Assembly (NCBI GenBank): GCA_021613375.1
Contig: CM038711.1
Location: 22,997,723-23,061,722 of the forward strand
Direction of reading: 5' to 3'
DNA: 64,000 nt
Origin: Megaleporinus macrocephalus
Lineage: Eukaryota > Chordata > Actinopteri > Characiformes > Anostomidae
Positions 10,464 through 23,068 of this stretch are shown in pieces; position 1 is the first letter of the stretch, and every line of letters begins with the position of its first letter. The notes beneath the pieces were generated by a model that saw only the letters and a list, made by a program, of their open reading frames with translations, did no database searches and was not told the DNA's origin. The translations under genes were made by a program, and so were the position numbers.

Positions 10464-12285
10464 TATAATCTAAGTAGAAACAGGACCTTTAACATAATTA
10501 TGGTTAGAAACACACAGTTGGAGCAGTGCTACTTCCTCATCTTCTTATGTTGGACTGATGGCAGACTTGACGCTATAGTGACTATATTACTAATTGGAAA
10601 TGTTTAAGGTTAAAAATCTTACAAATTTCTTCTTTAAAGTTTTGCTCTTTTTATTGGTACCAAACATGGTCATAATTAATTTTTCCATGAGAATTTTCCA
10701 ACCCATAGAACTAACCAGGCTATATTAATACGATGTCTTTAAGACTGACATTTGTAATTGACCTCTTTTTAATGGGCTGCACTATGCACTTGTACTGTGC
10801 TTCATTCAAAAAGCAGTCTAATCTAAAATATCTTTTCTGTATAAATGGGTGGGGCTAAAGATCTGTAGACTAAATAGGTGGATGTATATAAATGAATTCT
10901 CATGACATCACAGAAACAATGAATTTAAAATGGACTGTTTTTGCAGCTTAGTTTCTATATATAGACTATGTTGACTGAATACCGAGTTGCACATCTGCCA
11001 ACAAACCTCTTTTGTTTTTGTTTTAGCGAGGGAATGTTTTTTTTCAGTGATATAAACAGAAGAGGACTAGTCAGCACTGAATTTTAATGCTCTGTCGGTC
11101 AGATTGGTTAGGGACTGCGTTTTTTCTCTGTCAAAGAAAAAAACACAATACAAAGGTCTTGTTAAAACAACTATTTACTAATGGAACAGCTATAATACTG
11201 CAACTTAATGTTATTCTCATCTTCATATGCACTTGATTGTGTTTTGGTATCAGGAGCTGGTTTATAATGATTTTCTGCAGTACTGTTAAAAGTACAAATC
11301 TGTTTGGTCTAAATGTGATTTAAACAGTTTAGCTGCTGATCATCACAACAAGGGGCTAAAATGAGCAGAGTTTGGCATAATTCCAAGTAATACTGTCACA
11401 AATCCTGTCACAAATATTTACATGTGTGCAGATTACAAACAAGCTTGTCTTTAAGAATCCATTTTTCCCTCTGTTTGCTTAATAGCCATTAGAATAGTTT
11501 TAATTTTTTTAAATTCCACAGTTAGATGTCCCCAAACCTTTGACAGACAGTAGATATGACAGTGAAAAGGCTTTGTGCTGGCAGCACTGTGGCCTATGTC
11601 CACTCCCTCGTTTGCTTCATCACCTTATAGCTTCTTACAGCTGGCTTTCTCCCGCGCATGAAAGCCTCTAACACTCACTGTCTGACGCTACACAAATACA
11701 GCAGTTATATCTAGTGTCAGATCAGATCAAAGGAAGCCTAGCCTACAGGATTCACTCGGACACTTGCTGGTCAGAAAGAGCTTTTTTTTATAAACACTTG
11801 CAGTCCTGTTTGATTACACTGAAGGGGGGTCTTATCTCAGAAAGGCCAGGCTACCATTCATATGAAGGTGCAAAAAAGAGCAAAACGGGAATCATGCTGT
11901 ATGTCCGACCAGAAAATTGAAGTGTGATTAAATAAAGTCATGCAAACTACTTTACAGTCGGTTTTCACTACCTGCATGACCTGCATGAGTTCCCCATAGG
12001 ACAGAAGTTGACAGACCAGTGTTTAGTAGATCTTTGTTTTGGATAATTACTTCATTTTCTCCTAGGGTGATTTATTTTAGACAAAAAAAATCTCATCTAT
12101 TGTACATTCATAAATAAACGTGTTAAGTGTTTACAAAAAAACAAAACAGGAAATATTAAGCATATGCACTACAACACAGCTGTTCATTTCCTATCCGGAC
12201 ACTCTAATAGTTTGATATTTAATATTCCTAAGCTTAAAGAATATGTTTTCAAATGAAAGGTAAGAAAAGTATTTAAAAAACACAA
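10464..12285. other. Mostly unannotated; Tc1-end-like motif near 11527
   Basis: AT-rich unique-looking sequence. At about 11527-11545 the string atgtccccaaacctttgac resembles the terminal sequence seen at 122-140, suggesting one end of a decayed Tc1/mariner copy. No gene was recognised. Confidence 0.45.
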
Positions 12286-12289
12286 ATGA

Positions 12290-12880
12290 ATAACATCAGT
12301 ACTATAATGCCAAGTTGGTGTTGGAAGTATGTGGTAGGAGATAATGATCTTTTTATATCTTTGTGGTTCAACTTTGACCCATTTCTTATAGAACCATTTT
12401 CAAGGTCTCACTGTTGGACATGCAATTTCAATAAACTTCATATATTTTTAATGGAATACAGTCAGGAACTTAACTAGGCCATGCAGACACCTTCAGCTTT
12501 GTTATTTAGTACTTAGTTATTTAGGCAGAATGTTTGTGGTCATTATCTTTAAAACATCGCTGAAACATCTACTTATTCCCCAAATTCTGTTTCTTACATC
12601 GCTCTATCCATGTAGCTTTGATGACATGTCCCCAGGACTGTGTGCTGGGAAGCAGACCCATATCATGATGCTCCGACCTTTGTAATTCGGATTTTGTGTA
12701 AAAAAAAATGTGTAAGTACTCCTGTGCAACACATGAAAGTCTTTGATATGCCTCTGTAGCTTTTTCCATTCAAATGCTGTTCAATAATTTCGTCACTGAG
12801 AGCTTTAGGAAGCTCCGTCACCTTTGCTGTGATTGTTACTTCCTGTGTCAAATCGTTCCAGCCAGTGGCAGCTTTTTTTT
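12290..12880 (-). pseudogene. Tc1-like transposase relic with N-terminal HTH remnant, internally deleted
   Basis: On the minus strand from 12851 a frame reads TELPKALSDEIIEQHLNG, then KSYRGISKTF. This matches the usual layout of the N-terminal paired-type helix-turn-helix DNA-binding domain of Tc1 transposases. Soon after, the sequence jumps to a piece corresponding to the central GG-S-M region (+ strand catgatgctccgacc, 12665-12679). The first part of the catalytic domain is lost. The frame is broken by deletions and stops. A second diverged copy of the same family lies at 16530-16922. Confidence 0.55.
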
Positions 12881-13169
12881 ATAAACCCTGTATTTATAGC
12901 TCTACAGTTTATATAGAAACAGTTATTGTATATTTTTGCATCCTGAATATATTCAGCTACATGTACACGTGTACTTTTTTATATAGTGTCCATATTTCTA
13001 AAAGTGCAAATTCAAAAGGTATTGTGTAAAGGTAGGTATTGTTGAATGTGTATATATAGATTTAAAGTTGATTAAATAACATAAATTAAATTGTCTAAAC
13101 ACTAGTTTTACCTTGAGTTCAGTAGTTTGACTAATAAATAGAGATATCATGCCCCACATTTAGCCATAA

Positions 13170-13535
13170 CCTTATAGAGTCTGTGCAGGCAGTTATATAC
13201 AGCCATTTTATGAAGGGATAGCACAGAGACTTGCAGATGCCCACAGAGCGAGACTACAACATAGCATCAACTAATGATTGCATTTAAGGCAGACCTTGTT
13301 CAGAACCTTTAATGTTCTCATAATGACTGTTATGACTAATCGCTGTTAGTCATAACAGTCATCGTAAACCTAATATATTTTAATCTTAGTGATTAAACTG
13401 CATGCTGACATAACACTCCTGAGGCACTCTGTGGATGTACTGCCGCATAGCGAGTGCTCCTCATATAAAGTTAGGATGGTGATGAGCCGTCTAACGAACA
13501 TTCAAATAACAAATCTATCAGTTTTATCATGCAAG
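13170..13535. repeat. Diverged duplicated segment (copy 1; partner at 15180-15490)
   Basis: Long stretches align in order with 15180-15490, for example ctaatgattgc, tatgactaatcgc, tatattttaatct, aacactcctgaggcactctg and cctcatataaagttag-type sequence. Offset is close to 1.98 kb. It may be two copies of one dispersed element or an old segmental duplication. Confidence 0.7.
13323..13362. repeat. Perfect 16-bp inverted repeat with 8-base loop
   Basis: atgactgttatgacta (13323-13338) and its exact reverse complement (13347-13362) flank an 8-base loop, forming a strong potential cruciform or RNA hairpin. The partner segment near 15330 keeps a weaker version. Confidence 0.85.
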
Positions 13536-13539
13536 TGTG

Positions 13540-15175
13540 TTTTACACCATGAAGGTGAAACCAGGCTTGGCAATCAGGGGATTGAACAGGAGATGAGAAA
13601 ATTTCTTATTTTAATTGTAGAAAATAATGTGACATCAACAGTACTTTGGAAATGTCGGAGACCACCTTTTGTTTATTGGGTGTCCAGTCAAATAAGCCAC
13701 TAAGTACAAGTTTTTAAGGACAAAACAAAAAAATAATAATAAAAAAAAATATATATATATACACATTATATTATATACAAGCCTCTAACACTATATATAA
13801 TATCAGACCTCTCTGTATTTGTAAGCAATCCAACACTTTAATTCTTTAATTCTTACATTCTCAAAATTTTGCTGTATTAATAGAAACTAGGACTTTAACA
13901 ACTGCAATTTGCCACCATCAGATCAACAATACTTAAAGGTTCTTCTTTCCCTAAAATCAAGCTGTATTCTCGCTTTCACTGTGAGAAGGTGACTCAACAT
14001 TTTGGATCTGAAAGGATGTGTCGCTGTTACTATAAACCAAAAAATTAGGAACTTTTGCACAGTGTCTTTGATATGGAATGAGTTTTCATCAACTCATGAC
14101 TCTAAATTTGCAGTTGGGCTTCATGAAATCAAGCAGGAAATTTAATTTCATTAACTGAACATTGGGGGTGTAGAAGAATATCCCTGCAGATGTCTAAGTA
14201 AAATTGAAAAGCATGAAAATAAGCATGTAATCTGTAGTAAAGGAAAAGCACTGACACGCTAAATACTGAAAAAGATATATTAGGTTGTTAAATGTGTTTA
14301 ATAGGTTTCTGTATTTTTTCCCTCATGCTGAACAATGTTTAAGACATACTTAATGGACTTTTTAAACTGTCCAAAAAGTGAAATAAATGAAACACAGTAC
14401 CATAAGAAAACAATTAGAATTAATTCAAACATGTTTGCATGTAATTCCTTGGATGGAAAGCCTTATAGAGATTAGCAAAAATAGAAGATTTATAACAATT
14501 AAGGTAGTATTAATCCATTCTCTCTATATATTCCATCCATTTTATTATTAATCAGTTGTCTTCAGAAACATGAGGGAGGGCAAACTGAAGAAAATCTGTG
14601 CACAATTGAAGATTGAATTCTCTATCTCTATTCTCTAACACAGAATTCTCTATCTTAACGTTTTACACTATGAATCAAAATCTACTTTATAGCCTTTTTA
14701 TAGGAAATGATGTCACTTTATAGTAAATGAAATGAAAATTCAAACATCTAATCGGTGCAACACCGCCATGCGTCATAGTTTGTTTACTTGAGCTAGAGCT
14801 TCATTTGAATATTCTTCAGTTGCAGTTGAAGCCACCGTTATGCAGTTATTCAGGAACTGTCAGATACATGGAAACAGATATGCAAGTACAATTTCATGAC
14901 CTCTATGTGCACAACAATGTAAACCAGAACAATCTGTCGATGTATTATTTCCATGTTGATCATATGAATGATCACCTTGTGAAGAGATTGCTAACATTAC
15001 CAGGGTATGTTATACTCATTAGGATGTATGCCTGCTGGTGGTTTTCATTTTCCATAGTAAAATATATAAAAGAGAAATTCACCCCTAAATTTCTATACTT
15101 ATTCCAGCTTCTCATAGGTTTAGTCAGTAGTTAGTTAGACCAGTATCTAGTAGACATGTTGTTTTTTATTTTATA
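13540..15175. other. No gene recognised
   Basis: AT-rich. Short TA repeats lie at about 13750-13800. The 109-codon frame at 14805-15134 has no recognised domain and AT-driven composition. Confidence 0.5.
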
Positions 15176-15179
15176 AGGG

Positions 15180-15490
15180 TATTATCCTACTTTAAGAGGA
15201 ATGAAATGCTCAAGCAGCACAGAAACTCCTGCAGTTGCAGTTATATCAGGCTCACAGTTGAATGTCAGCTAATGATTGCTGTTAGGACAGGCCTTGCAGA
15301 GAACCTGTGATCTGCTCATTCTGACTATTATGACTAATCGCCAGCAGTCATAGTAATATATTTTAATCTCAGTGATTAAACATGCTGACACAACACTCCT
15401 GAGGCACTCTGTGATAATATTGCCATATAGTAAGTGTTCCTTATGTAAAGTTAGAAAGGCAAAGAGTCGTATGATTTATCAGTTTTATTG
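15180..15490. repeat. Diverged duplicated segment (copy 2; partner at 13170-13535)
   Basis: Aligns with 13170-13535 in the same orientation; the best block is aacactcctgaggcactctg. Small indels separate the copies, including loss of most of the perfect palindrome. Confidence 0.7.
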
Positions 15491-15779
15491 TAGAACTTTG
15501 TCAGTGCTGTGAGTTGTCAGTGCATTAATGACTCACTTGCGTCCTGGAATCTGGATGTGCAGATTGTGGACTTGGTACATTAGGGGGCCTATATCTCACA
15601 TTTTTATTAGACTGTTTACTGGCTGACTATTTATGATGTTTGTGTGGGTTCATGTTTATTTTCACTTTCCAACATCTTTTCAAACAGGCTACTCTTTTCA
15701 TTAAGAATAAAAAAGGCCCATATATAGACACTCACAGCCTGTTTTGAACAAGTTGTTATATATAAATGGACTATGTACC

Positions 15780-16022
15780 GCTGTTGTCCAATGAAAAACA
15801 TGTATCTCCATTTTTGTTGTTTTGAGTTTTCTACATCATTTGAACACAACAATGGTCATTTATATTGTGTGAAATATTCATGATGAATGGACCAATAAAA
15901 GTGCTCCAAAATAGCTTGGAAAATTCTGGCTCTATTAACTTACATTGAAAGTAAAGTATGTTTTTGGTCTCTCCTGTAAAGTTGCAATTTTGGAGATACT
16001 TGTTTTTCATTGGACAGTGTCA
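15780..16022. mobile_element. MITE of about 240 bp with inverted ends
   Basis: tgtccaatgaaaaacatg followed by tatctcc near the left end is mirrored by ggagata then cttgtttttcattggaca near the right end. The interior has no coding potential. A related, more diverged copy is at about 30545-30760 (ttctttggacag, aaatggagatgca). Confidence 0.65.
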
Positions 16023-16529
16023 ATATTTACTGGGGAGTAAAAAAGTCATTTTAAAAAGTGAGGAAAGTGCGTTTCTATTAAATGGGTGCATAATCCAAAG
16101 ACCCGAAAGGTGGAGAATGAAAGAAAGCAGAGGTAACACCTTTAGATTTTATTTTTTTTAGAATATTTTTTTTGTACTTATAGAATTTATAGGCAGCTAA
16201 CAATAACATTATTAGTGTATGGGAAGCAGATTGTTTAATGAGCGTTTAGGGCAGCATTTAAAGTTAAAACCAATGCTTCCATGTTGCTTTCTCCTTTATT
16301 CTCAGGGTGGTTAGGGTTTATTAAATGTTCTTCTAGTGTGTACATCTACCTTTTAACTTTGTACTTATAACAGTGTACACAAAGTATGTATTTCTAAAAA
16401 TAAAAAAGATCTGTTTTAAAGAATTCTTTAAAACATTCAGGTGCCACAAGAGAATATGACTATTATCACTATAGCTTTGTTTATTGTTGGCAACTATGGC
16501 TTTAGGAAGTGTAATTACCTTGTTTGCAT
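16023..16529. other. No gene recognised
   Basis: AT-rich sequence between two repeat elements. No feature could be supported. Confidence 0.5.
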
Positions 16530-16922
16530 CATTGTGGTTCTATTTTGGCCCATTCTTTTGACAACCATTTTCAGCATTTGAAAGATTAAAAGGATTCAAT
16601 TATATGAATCCTAAATTAATCTCCATACATTTTCAAAGAAGTTCATGTCAGGTGTCTGCCTAGTCCATGCAAACACCTTAACATACCTTTACAGTCTTTA
16701 GTTATCTTGACAGAATGTTGGGTGTCATTATCTTGTTGAAACTCTCTTGTTTCTGTTTCATAAACAGTAAGGTTAAATTCTTACATGTTACATGTTACAT
16801 CACTTCATTTATGTAGCTCTGATGATTAGTAATGCCTTAAGGCTGTTTGCCTTGAAGCAACCCCATTTCATGATGTTCCCACGTTCACAATAGCTTGATT
16901 TTGGGATCATATGTGCAATACT
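16530..16922 (-). mobile_element. Second diverged copy of the 12.3-12.9 kb Tc1-like relic
   Basis: Aligns in order with 12363-12680: ttgtggttc, cccattctt, accattttca, ctagtccatgcaaacacc, cagaatgtt, tgtcattatct, atgtagctctgatga, gaagcaaccccatttcatga. The orientation implies a transposase on the minus strand. It is heavily decayed and no frame is intact. Confidence 0.6.
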
Positions 16923-17214
16923 TCTTTTTTCTCTAAACCGTATTTTTTTCCAACCATATATGAACTGATATAATCAATGGGTTTTAAAGCTTTAGCAATG
17001 TTTACATACTATATATCAAACTTTTCCACTGTTTTCCATCATTTGGGTCTTTTAATTTGTGGCGAAATATAAGGCTGACAGATGGAGAATAAAAGAAAGG
17101 GGAAAATGAATATGTGCATCATGCGTCTTATAAAAATAACGAAAGTTTTGGCTTTGTATTTGTTTTCAGCATTTTATTTTTAGAGCAATTCTTTTGTAAA
17201 GGTTTGTAGGTAGC

Positions 17215-17665
17215 AAACATTTTCAATATTAGCATGTATGCTAGCACCATGAGAGCCCCCTCTCAGGAAGGCAGTTTGGGCTGTGAGAATTTAGGGCAGC
17301 AGTTAAAACCAAAAGCTACCTTCTTTCTTCTCCTTCCTTCTCAGAATGGTTAGGGCTCATGTGAACACAGCTGATGTTATTTATGGGGGCGGTCAGCGGA
17401 GCGTGCCGACAGCGCTGTGTTTCAGATGGGTGCTTGTTTTAGACACACAGCGGCATGTGTAATGAGCTGAGGATGAATTAAGCAGCAGGGCCGAGGACAA
17501 CGGCAACAAGGCGAGGTGAGCTGCCCCCCACCCTGAGGATTAACTTCTCACTGTCATTCACAGGAGTGGAGTGGAGCGAGGGAGGAGGAAATGAAAGGAG
17601 CGCATGCGGGAAGAGTGCAGGGGTGCTGGTGTGAGTGAAGCAGGAGGTTTGTGTACAAAAGATGT
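17215..17665. promoter_or_regulatory. Candidate conserved non-coding element
   Basis: GC-richer, high-complexity sequence within an AT-rich region, best between 17380 and 17600 (for example gtgtaatgagctgaggatga at 17457-17476). It has no repeats and no coding frame. It resembles the texture of fish conserved non-coding elements, but conservation cannot be judged from one genome. Confidence 0.25.
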
Positions 17666-19875
17666 TAACGTTTTGCTCTTTCCACCTTGTTGTCCCTGCA
17701 TTTCTTTTTCTTTCCCAATTACATTGTCAGTCTGGCAGAGAGTGGAAACACATGGGAATCCAATGTCAGCATGACCACCTGGTTTAGCACGTCTGTTCTA
17801 CTTGAGACCTTTAATCTTGTACAATTTAGTCAAGGCCCATTCTAAATATAGACACCATAAAGATTTGTTTGATAACAGCTGCTTAGTCCATTGTTCGCTG
17901 GACATACCTGTAATTAAAAGTAGCAGATAGGCTGTACTTTGGTTTTGTAGCTGAGCAAGTTTTCTGATATTTAGTTGAGTGGCACGTTTACTTGAACATA
18001 GTTTCAAGGCCTACCAGCTGCCTTCAATCTGTGTCCAGCTGCAGTTCAGTTTGACAGGATGTCCTGAAAGCCATAGTAATCTCACATCATATTAGCAGAG
18101 TTGCTTTTTACAGTTTGAAGAGCGTTAGTGGAGTCAGTGGTGTGTATTCTGATCCCATGTCTCTCAGTATGTAAAAAAAATTAAGAAGACTGACCGACAT
18201 AAACGTAACAGAGGAAACTGGCTTACATTAAATAAAAATAGGAGGAAATTATAAAAACATAAAGATTTCTTTGTTTTGCTTTCTATGTAAAGTGGTGGTG
18301 GTGTGATGGGGTAGTTTTTAAAAGTTCACCCCAAGCAAAATCATTATGCATAAAATAAATGTGGATAATATTGTAAAAATTAGGAACTTCGGGTGATAGC
18401 ATTTTAATAGGACTGCTAGACAACTGCATAATACAGAGAATGCAGCAACATGCTTGGGACAATTGAGAAACCTACTTAGATCCAGATCCAGAGTTTCTGA
18501 TATGGGTATAAGACTGACTACAGAACGACACATGACTTCTGAGGTCTATAAGCACCCCGAACTAAAAAAAATCAAGGCCTGATTATATCACTATTCCTAT
18601 AAACAGAAACGTAAAGAACTTATAATCCGTATAAAACGTATAATCTAAACCAAAATCAGCTACGCCTGAAAAAAGAAATGCATCTCCAAGTCAATTCATG
18701 TTAAAATGAACTTCAGTAGCTGTGTTTTTGTAAATGAACTTTGACAGTTGTAATCTGTTCTCAAGTGAGTTCCTCGTGTATTTCCCTGTATGACTTTCTA
18801 CTCTCTCTTTGAGTTAATTCTCAGTGAAGCAAGTTTTCAGTACAGAGGGGCAGTTTACTCATCTCCCAGGTTGATTCAGCGCCGCCTGTGGCTTGATTGC
18901 TCTGCATGCAGGAGGTCTGTGGAGTGGCAGGCATCGTTCTGTTCGTCTGTCTGTCTGTCAGCTTCTCCATCACTGGCCCTTGACAGCAGGGGGGGAAGAA
19001 CTCACTGTCATCCCTCAGCTCACTCTCAGCATACTGAGCAGTGCAGATAGGGGGCTGGAGAGATGCTACAGTGCCATACTGGTGCCATGCCTGGCTGTGT
19101 GTGTGTGTTTGAGTGCTGTTATGCATTAGAATATGCAGTGTCATTTATAAATGTGGACTAAGCTTGGGTGCTGTGGAACAATATAACATTTAATTACTTC
19201 ACTATATATTGTACGTATCACGATGTTTCGATTTGAACGCAGCAGCAGTACATTAAGAAAAGTCTATAAAACAGCTTTTTTAATGGATGTTGTCGATGAT
19301 TGATATAGATTATGCTTAAAAGGTAATAATCATAAAACAGAGAGGACTAATTTATTGTGCTACATGTGTTGAGAAATCAGGGTTTGTGTTTCTTTTTAGA
19401 ACTGTGCAGGTGCAAACACTAAAAGCTGAAAATGGATGTTAGTTGAGAAACTACTTGCTAGTTAGTTATTTCTGCTATGTTCTGTAACACTAGCTCTGCC
19501 TCCCTGAAACCTTTTTAACTTTTACTTATTTTTATCTATCTGTCTATCTATACAGTGTCCAGAGGTTTAAAAGTGAGATTAATACTGTGCATGTTGAAGT
19601 TCAGTTTATGTAAAGCATGTTGCCACCTGAAGTTAAGCAAACAAGCGGTGGTAATATAAAGCACGTCATCATGAATCTACATCAGATGGATCTCATGAAT
19701 GTGCATGTTACTACATGTTTGTAGTATTATAGTAAACTACAGGTGCAATAACATTGTAATTTTAACTAGAAAATACTGTGGTAATTAGTTTTAGATATTG
19801 CCCAGGCCTACTAGTTGTTTTTGATATTGCCCAGGCCTACTAACTGTACAGTAGTTGTTTACACGCTGTTTAAAA
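17666..19875. other. No gene recognised
   Basis: Unique-looking sequence, with a GC-richer patch at 18840-19130 ending in a short GT tract at about 19094-19107. Frames in this patch occur on both strands and carry no domain. A short tctatctatc tract is at about 19536-19552. Confidence 0.45.
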
Positions 19876-20110
19876 TAAGTCAAGTTTATTTTGTATAGCG
19901 CTTTTTACAACGATGTTGTAAATGCTTTAATGATGCTTTAAAAGCATGAAAAACATGAAATCACAGCTGTTTATCCCTTGTGAGCAAGCCAGAGGCAACA
20001 GTGGCAAGGAAAAACTCCCTCAACTGGAGGAAGAAACCTTGGGAGGAACCAGACTCACAAGGGGAGACCCATCCTCCTCTGGTCACACAGTATTTACAGT
20101 TTATAAACTA
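19876..20110. repeat. Dispersed teleost repeat (retroelement-tail-like)
   Basis: gtttattttgtatagcgctt at 19886-19905 and aggaaaaactccctcaactg at 20008-20027, followed by a gaggaaccagactcac block, are motifs I know as highly repeated across teleost genomes. An open frame covering 19946-20398 runs through this repeat and is probably incidental. Exact family not named. Confidence 0.5.
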
Positions 20111-20592
20111 AAGCTGAGTCTGAAGGTAAAAGCTTTAGAAGCTGTACAGGTGCTACATCAGGTAAATAATACAGTGATGCAGTCAAGGATGGAGCAAATG
20201 GCACAAATGGAGAGGAGAACTGGTTGGTGCCAGGTGACGGGGGGCCCTGGTGGTCAGTCCTTTACAGTATTCGGCGGGACAGGTGGGCGGTTAAAAAAAA
20301 AAGAAAAGAAAGAGTTAGTTCTGGTTTGTGTTGGTACAGAGACAGAGGCCGGCACTTGTGAAGCGTTACTACTGTACTTTAGGCCTTTCTACGGGTGAAA
20401 CGAGAAGTGCGCCACTAGACTGAGCAGGACACCCTCAAAACCCATAAGTGTATGTCTTTTTTTGTGCATGCAGTTCAGCTCAGCTACTTGTGGTGAGAGA
20501 GAAATTGAGACTTTTGGAGAGGTCATAAAGTAATAGAAAATCAAAAAGTCAGTCTGGAATGACCGAAAAGACATTTTCGTTAAAAATCTGAG
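20111..20592. other. No gene recognised
   Basis: Continuation of an open frame from the repeat above, without recognisable domain; then AT-rich sequence. Confidence 0.4.
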
Positions 20593-20759
20593 GTGCACCA
20601 CATACTACCATGTGCTCATGACACATCAAGACATTATGGTGTGAGTACCAGACAGTATCAGGTGGGCAGCAGATATCATCATTTGCACATTGTTTGTATC
20701 TGATCCTCCCAAGAAAATGTCATGATAGTGTCATGAACACATGATAGTATGTGGTGCAC
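20593..20759. repeat. Foldback element with 32-bp inverted arms
   Basis: 20593-20624 (starting gtgcaccacatactaccatg) and 20728-20759 are inverted repeats matching at 30 of 32 positions. They enclose about 103 bases. The structure is consistent with a small MITE or other foldback element. Confidence 0.8.
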
Positions 20760-21530
20760 ATCGTGATAGACTCTATAAGGATTTTCAGAATAAATTTGTA
20801 TTCTGATATCAAAGTTGACTAATACCTACGATATAGGAAAAGGTATTGTGGTATCACAATAACGAAAACATACTGACATATTTTCCACCCACAACCTGAA
20901 AGTGCAGGTCTGTCTTAAGCAGGAGAAGGACAGATAAATTGAAGGATGCTTAAAGTTGACCTGCAAACCCACAAAAACACTACAATCTAATATGTATCCC
21001 ACCTTTCGAAGAAGACTGTGAGTGAGCGAGTGAGTACATGTGTCCAAAGATATGCACAAAGTGAGGGGGCTGCATGCTGACTCGCCTGTAGCAGCATCTG
21101 CCTCTCTGCTCTCCCTCAGTGTAAAGGTGAGTGTGTGCATGTGTGGATGTAAGAACAGCTGCTCTGCACAGTGTGTGTACCGTTAAACTCCTAGCCGCCC
21201 CTGCAGGCTGATCATGCTGTGCAGGGGAGAATCTCTCTCCTTTCTCTGTCCTGTTGCCTTATTAGACTCAAACAACAAACACAGAGTGCAAGATCCTAAA
21301 AATAAGCTGTTTGTTTAACAAAGTAGTACATCTAAGGTGTTTATTAGTCACTCAGTCCATATGCACAGTTTTATCTGTTGTGTAACAGATTACAGTAATG
21401 GTGGACAACAGACAAGCAACAGGAAACCATTCAGTTCAATTCAGTTTAACTGCTACTGTGTTGTCAGTTTATTAGACACACCTGTGTACCTGTTCTATAC
21501 TCACTGACCCTGTTATCACCTACCACAGGG
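20760..21530. other. No gene recognised; repeat-like motif near 21460
   Basis: Mixed sequence. At 21458-21500 the string tttattagacacacctgtgt resembles the start of a common fish repeat (related to the families at 30180 and 57290). No gene. Confidence 0.4.
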
Positions 21531-22250
21531 GTATTTAATTAGAATTCAGTACAGTCCAGATAGCGGACATTTCCTCAGGCCCAGGTCCGGGCCCTCGTAA
21601 TATCTAACTTGTGTCATGATTCAATGCCATATCCTGTATAGTGTAGTAGCCTAGTATCAGCATTTTGTCATCAGCAACTGAAAGAAAAAACAAATTACAA
21701 ATATCATTCAGTATATTTCAATAATATTTATTGTTTTAAATGCTGAACTGAATGCATTATTTTTTTCTTACTTCAAGTAAAAACAAGGGCTACATTAAAA
21801 AAATGCATCATAACATGCTTACTTAGAGAAAAAGTAAATACTGGCGACCTGTCCATGGTTTACCCCGCCTTTTCCCGATGCACTGGGCTTGGCTACAGCC
21901 CCTCCCCGTGAAATACATGGTGCTTTAAATTAAGTTGTTTTTCGCCATCGACTTTCCTAATTTCAGAGCACATCGTCTAAACGAGCCTTTATCTCTGACT
22001 CTCTTTACTCTCCGACTGCAAATTCTCGCTTCGTACCTGCCTGTGTGCACACTGCGCTCCCGAATCTGCACAGATCTTAATGGTCTGTAAGTTTACTGTA
22101 CCGCAAAGCCTGTTTACTGTAAAGACATAAAAAGCTGCGCCGCTAAAAATAAACACGGTCAAAATAAATCCTTCTTAATAGTTTATTTGGGTCCGCATTG
22201 GACAACGTCTGGTGCCTATTAGTGACTTCTGACCTACCATATAGTTGTAC
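21531..22250. repeat. Decayed repeat containing a LINE-tail-like insert
   Basis: The left part (ggggtatttaattagaattc, then ggtccgggccctcg) and right part (gggtccgcattggac) resemble a common fish transposon family. The middle (21843-21905: ggcgacctgtccatggttta, ccccgcctttt, cccgatg, ggcttggctacagcccc) matches a motif very common in teleost LINE-type repeat tails. If so, one repeat is inserted in another. Boundaries are rough. Confidence 0.4.
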
Positions 22251-22510
22251 TTAGTAAGTTGACTGCTGTCTGCTGCTGCAAAGTTTACCAGTCACCCTGT
22301 ATCCTATTCATCAGTGAAAAGGGACAACCACAGGACTACCACTGGCCAGATATTATTTGGTTGGTGGGCCATTCTTAAGTGTTCAGTGTAAAGGTCTTGA
22401 AATACTGTCTGGAGTGAAATTTCAAACTACATATCAATAATTTTAAAATGAAAGTTGTCCAGGACCTTCTTGAAGATGTGCCTTCATATTCGCCAGCTTT
22501 TTTAAGTTTT

Positions 22511-22582
22511 CTTTCCAGCTTAAATGGTGCTGCAGTTACAGTCTGACACTGGTACAAGCCTAGCGTTTAAGGTAGAATGGAA
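22511..22582. repeat. Short palindromic repeat, MITE-like (copy 2, inverted relative to 1808-1885)
   Basis: ttccagcttaaatggtgctg and a distal gcgtttaaggtagaa match the reverse complement of the 1.8-kb copy. Divergence is considerable. Confidence 0.45.
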
Positions 22583-23068
22583 CATTTGTTTAGAATGCTG
22601 GTAATTGGGAAGCCAACTCATAAAGCCTCACATAAAGATGGACATCAACCATGTACCGCTGACAGTTCGGTTTCTTGGAAAAGTGCTGACATAATGACAT
22701 TTACTCCCTGGAACAGTTGATATTAGCACAAAGCCCATCATTTTGTTACATAATATGGGCCTGGTGTTTAGTGTTGACAGTAAGTGTTTCAGTAACAGTA
22801 TCAATGTAAAAAAATGAAGATCTACATGTTAGGTTAAATGTATATAAAGTGTTAGATGCTGCATTCAACTTTCAATGTGAATGCAATTAAAAGGTATAAT
22901 CCTATGCCCAAAGCTAATCCTAAAAATGAATGTGAACCTATTCTTAATCCTGTTAATGAAAAAATGCTTCTTGTACTTTTTAGGTGAAATAAAAGTAGTT
23001 CATTTACTTGTTTTTTTCTAAAATTTTAAAAGCATCTTACAATGCATCTATAAATAATATTTTCTTTT
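22583..23068. other. No gene recognised
   Basis: AT-rich, no supported feature. Confidence 0.5.

Noticed and set aside
19946..20398. 150-codon frame as a gene
   Set aside because: Its first half is a known-type dispersed teleost repeat; the second half has no domain or splice evidence.
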